From Bryobacterales bacterium (GTDB lineage Bacteria; Acidobacteriota; Terriglobia; Bryobacterales; Bryobacteraceae): 8,632 nucleotides of DNA. Each line of letters starts with the position of its first letter. Within the stretch, counting starts at the first letter, position 1. The notes under the pieces are model-generated. The model was given only the letters and a program-made list of their open reading frames with translations. It made no database searches and was not told where the DNA came from. The translations under genes and the position numbers were made by a program. The stretch is from the NCBI GenBank assembly GCA_003142355.1, contig PLMF01000032.1, positions 20,176 to 28,807 on the forward strand, in the 5' to 3' direction. Positions 7,701 through 8,632 of this stretch are shown piece after piece.

Positions 7701-8262
7701 CCTGAGCGGCAAGCTGCTCGGCGGCTGGCAGATCAGCACCCTGATCCAGTACCAGTCGGGCACTCCGACCAACATCGGCCGCAGCACCGACTACGTCGGC
7801 GTCGGAAACGATGGCAGCCTGGGTACCGGCGGCATCGGCCAGTTCTGGGCGTATAACGGCAGCAGCCTCGACTATCAGAAGACTATGGCCCACAACAGCG
7901 GCAACAGCGACTCCAACTGGTGGATCTATCCGTTCAACGAGGCCGGCTGTGCCCCGGCAGGCGGCACCGGCTGCACGCTGAAGTGGAGCGCGCCGCCGAC
8001 CGGCACCTTCGTTCACCAGAACGGCATCCGCGACCTGATCTACAACCCCGGCTTCGAGAACTGGAACGTCGGATTATTCAAGAACTTTGCGATTCGTGAG
8101 GCCATGGGCTTCCAGTTCCGCGCCGAGGCCTACGATGTTTTCAATCACCCCAACTGGAACGGCGTCGGAAGCGACCCGAGCAACCTGACCACCTTCCTGA
8201 AGGTCACGGGAAAGAGCAACGACGTCCGCAACCTGCAACTGTCCCTGAAGTTCCACTTCTAG
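4744..8262 (+). CDS. TonB-dependent outer-membrane receptor with N-terminal carboxypeptidase-regulatory-like domain (Oar/SusC-like)
   Basis: This is a complete 1172-residue protein, in the size range of large Acidobacteria TonB receptors. A Sec signal peptide (hydrophobic FLALTLLLITGLAFA, 11-25) is cleaved before Q26. Residues 28-112 form a CarboxypepD_reg-like beta-sandwich with the motifs GSISGFVKDPSGAVVPKAQV and TGVYSVTNIPAGYYTVSAEA. The plug spans about 115-255 (LELNGRNPVNLAVLAPG, 148-164; EVQILTAAYAAEYGRTSGAQ, 221-240; RAGTQQFHGSAYEYVRN, 246-262). The rest, to 1172, is a beta-barrel rich in aromatic strands, ending LQLSLKFHF with the terminal Phe expected for BAM insertion. Cysteine pairs C591/C594 and C1069/C1077 lie in presumed surface loops and may form disulfides. 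The protein should import a large or scarce substrate using TonB/ExbBD energy; no clear TonB box and no adjacent SusD-like gene are seen. It lies downstream of the DUF5054 gene and probably takes up related glycans or peptides (inference). Confidence 0.92.
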   Translation: MTEACFRRAGFLALTLLLITGLAFAQSDLGSISGFVKDPSGAVVPKAQVTVKNDGTGTERRTTTSDTGVYSVTNIPAGYYTVSAEALGFKRFDSLHNKLDPSAALGVDVTLTVGAPTETVEVSASAQVLQTESAIREALVAREQIDMLELNGRNPVNLAVLAPGARPGNASGLSFNFTQGPANFNGSRNPENLITYDGAPATRTRSNGTSLGAADVDSTQEVQILTAAYAAEYGRTSGAQIRILTRAGTQQFHGSAYEYVRNKIFNANTWTRNHTPDIPGLLPNTSVLPFQYNQFGYNVGGPFYIPDKFNKDKSKFFWYWGQEWVRYRYYDSATWTVPSALMRTGNFSEFLTNNPVNILGKVVQLVDPNTKVPIPGNMIPTTLLSPNGLGILKAYPKADVPVGAIGGSNNYYVTAKHPQNQRKDTLAADMNLTDKQRLQFRRMNYAFWEYQPLDGTPTETPKYFNRPNQTNSLDWVWTVSPNKVNELIATVSLDDVYIPVDTAHFLDRTTVGINYPYIFPSGKLIPTRIPTANITGLSGLNGGPYPSHSGGPIYTLADSFTWVRGNHTIKLGMYFEKSGENDNDEINVSACPTCTNNQNGQFAFSDTRSGAPSSGNAVANTAMGLFDSYSELGQRAYTIFRGTSYEPYAQDSWKVSPKLTVNYGIRYTVIVPYHALWGNMIVFDPMLYDPSKAVSIDPKTGTVILTAGSDRYNGMVIPGSAWPDSGKGRFPEATAGTYDYLHRNGTYPDYFSQIRWGQWQPRAGIAYRFNEKTVIRAGGGRFFTRLGVSDSIFMGGNPPFQPTANVTFGNADTPGGTSANALPLTVTTQSRDFKNPEAWNWNFTVERELPIHAILTVGYVGRRGLHMQRESDINQPLPSMVAANPGVNLDALRPYKGYNSIRESDNVASSKYNGLQLSLNRRFTGGLLIGANYTYSKVMDDGSNQRDIIPDTYYAHNLWGPAEFDTRHIFIANVLYQLPFFKNTAALSGKLLGGWQISTLIQYQSGTPTNIGRSTDYVGVGNDGSLGTGGIGQFWAYNGSSLDYQKTMAHNSGNSDSNWWIYPFNEAGCAPAGGTGCTLKWSAPPTGTFVHQNGIRDLIYNPGFENWNVGLFKNFAIREAMGFQFRAEAYDVFNHPNWNGVGSDPSNLTTFLKVTGKSNDVRNLQLSLKFHF

Positions 8263-8265
8263 GGT

Positions 8266-8289
8266 AGTGCCGGCCTCTGGGCCGACACT
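8266..8289 (+). other. Imperfect hairpin directly after the receptor stop codon
   Basis: AGTG-C-CGGCC (8266-8275) pairs with GGCCG-A-CACT (8280-8289) around a TCTG loop, with one C/A mismatch. It starts 4 bases after the TAG and precedes the main terminator. Without a U-tract it is more likely a 3'-end stabiliser or part of a tandem terminator than a terminator itself. Confidence 0.4.
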
Positions 8290-8299
8290 GGGAAACTAC

Positions 8300-8337
8300 A
8301 AAGGGCCGCGTCCGGATTTAGCCGGGCCGGCCCTTTT
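8300..8337 (+). terminator. Rho-independent terminator of the receptor gene
   Basis: AAAGGGCCG (8300-8308) pairs perfectly with CGGCCCTTT (8328-8336), and a T run closes the 3' side (8334-8337). The 19-base loop holds a nested CCGG/CCGG stem. It lies 38 bases after the receptor stop. The A tract on the left arm also makes it potentially active in the opposite direction. Confidence 0.75.
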
Positions 8338-8558
8338 GATTGCCTCGTCGGGGGAATCTGTGGGTTCGCGGCCCAGTGTCGATCAGAAAAGGACGCTGTA
8401 AGCGATCCGATTTACAGCGAAGGGACGACGATTGGATCCTCCGTCGCCGCAACGAACGCCGGATCTTCACCGTATTCCGCCTGCATCTCCGTAGTTGAAC
8501 GCAAACCGAAACTCGCCGCGGCGAGAATCGGCTTATTGTCGCCGCGATGGGCGCTGGA
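8338..8558. other. Convergent intergenic region
   Basis: I see no coding region of credible quality here on either strand. It holds the minus-strand terminator-like hairpin (8387-8419), a 14-base perfect palindrome CTCGCCGCGGCGAG (8512-8525), and CCCAGTGTCG (8372-8381), which is the exact complement of CGACACTGGG at 8283-8292 across the receptor terminator. Confidence 0.5.
8387..8419 (-). terminator. Probable terminator for the minus-strand gene at the right edge
   Basis: CGCTGTAA (8394-8401) and TTACAGCG (8412-8419) are perfect 8-base arms around a 10-base loop. On the minus strand the stem is followed by TCC and then TTTT (8390-8387), giving a short U-tract. It lies 140 bases past the stop at 8559, facing the receptor terminator, as expected between convergent genes. 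Confidence 0.5.
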
Positions 8559-8632
8559 TCAGCGGACTATCAGCGTCCGATTAATGGTCGTTATCGCCTT
8601 GCTCCCGGGTTCACGGATCACCAGCCTCACCA
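8559..8632 (-). CDS. C-terminal tail of an unidentified protein (cut by window edge)
   Basis: The minus strand is open from the right edge to a TGA at 8561-8559. The 23 visible residues, VRLVIREPG then SKAITTINRTLIVR, alternate hydrophobic and polar positions like the last beta strands of a secreted or adhesin-type domain. The orientation and the terminator-like hairpin downstream support a real gene end, but the piece is too short to name a family and could be a chance open frame. Confidence 0.35.
   Translation of the reverse strand, partial: VRLVIREPGSKAITTINRTLIVR

Noticed and set aside
5506..8016. 836-codon open frame on the minus strand inside the TonB receptor gene
   Set aside because: It is fully antisense to a strongly supported receptor. 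The translation is rich in V, G, R and A with no domain, and is the expected shadow of GC-biased third positions.
1..8632. Mobile elements, CRISPR arrays, tRNA or rRNA genes, defence systems
   Set aside because: I found no transposase, integrase, regularly spaced repeats, tRNA-like cloverleaf or defence-type protein in any supported frame.

Overview
The window looks like chromosomal DNA of a GC-rich soil Acidobacterium, probably of the Solibacter/Bryobacterales type. This is inferred from gene families, not from any search. The pointers are a very large TonB-dependent receptor with an N-terminal carboxypeptidase-regulatory-like domain, a wHTH-like/one-transmembrane regulator with the 'D.IVRV.A..LR..L..YF' signature, a large secreted M14-type metallopeptidase, and a Tat-exported DUF5054 protein. 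The coding strands have strong G/C at codon third positions, which also produces long spurious antisense reading frames.

Layout. Positions 1-569 (minus) hold the first 189 codons of a secreted M14 zinc carboxypeptidase that runs off the left edge. Positions 570-782 are a short gap with a REP-like hairpin repeat next to the following stop codon. Positions 783-2069 (minus) hold a complete 428-residue membrane-anchored regulator-like protein. Positions 2070-2314 are a divergent intergenic region with several small palindromes, including two near-identical TTAC-W-GTAA sites, one near each gene. Positions 2315-4405 (plus) encode a complete 696-residue Tat-exported DUF5054 protein related to the catalytic half of GH38 alpha-mannosidases. 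Positions 4406-4743 are a 338-base gap or leader. Positions 4744-8262 (plus) encode a complete 1172-residue TonB-dependent outer-membrane receptor. It is followed by a rho-independent terminator at about 8300-8337. A second terminator-like hairpin at 8387-8419 faces the other way and would serve a minus-strand gene of which only the last 23 codons (8559-8632) are visible.

How the genes may work together (inference): the membrane regulator is divergent from an exported glycosidase-like enzyme, and an outer-membrane receptor follows on the same strand as the enzyme. Together they look like a small sense, process and import module, resembling a polysaccharide-utilisation locus but with no SusD-like lipoprotein. 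The substrate cannot be read from sequence. No defence system, mobile element, CRISPR array, RNA gene or prophage was seen. The most worthwhile leads are the regulator/operator/DUF5054 arrangement and the biochemically poorly characterised DUF5054 enzyme.
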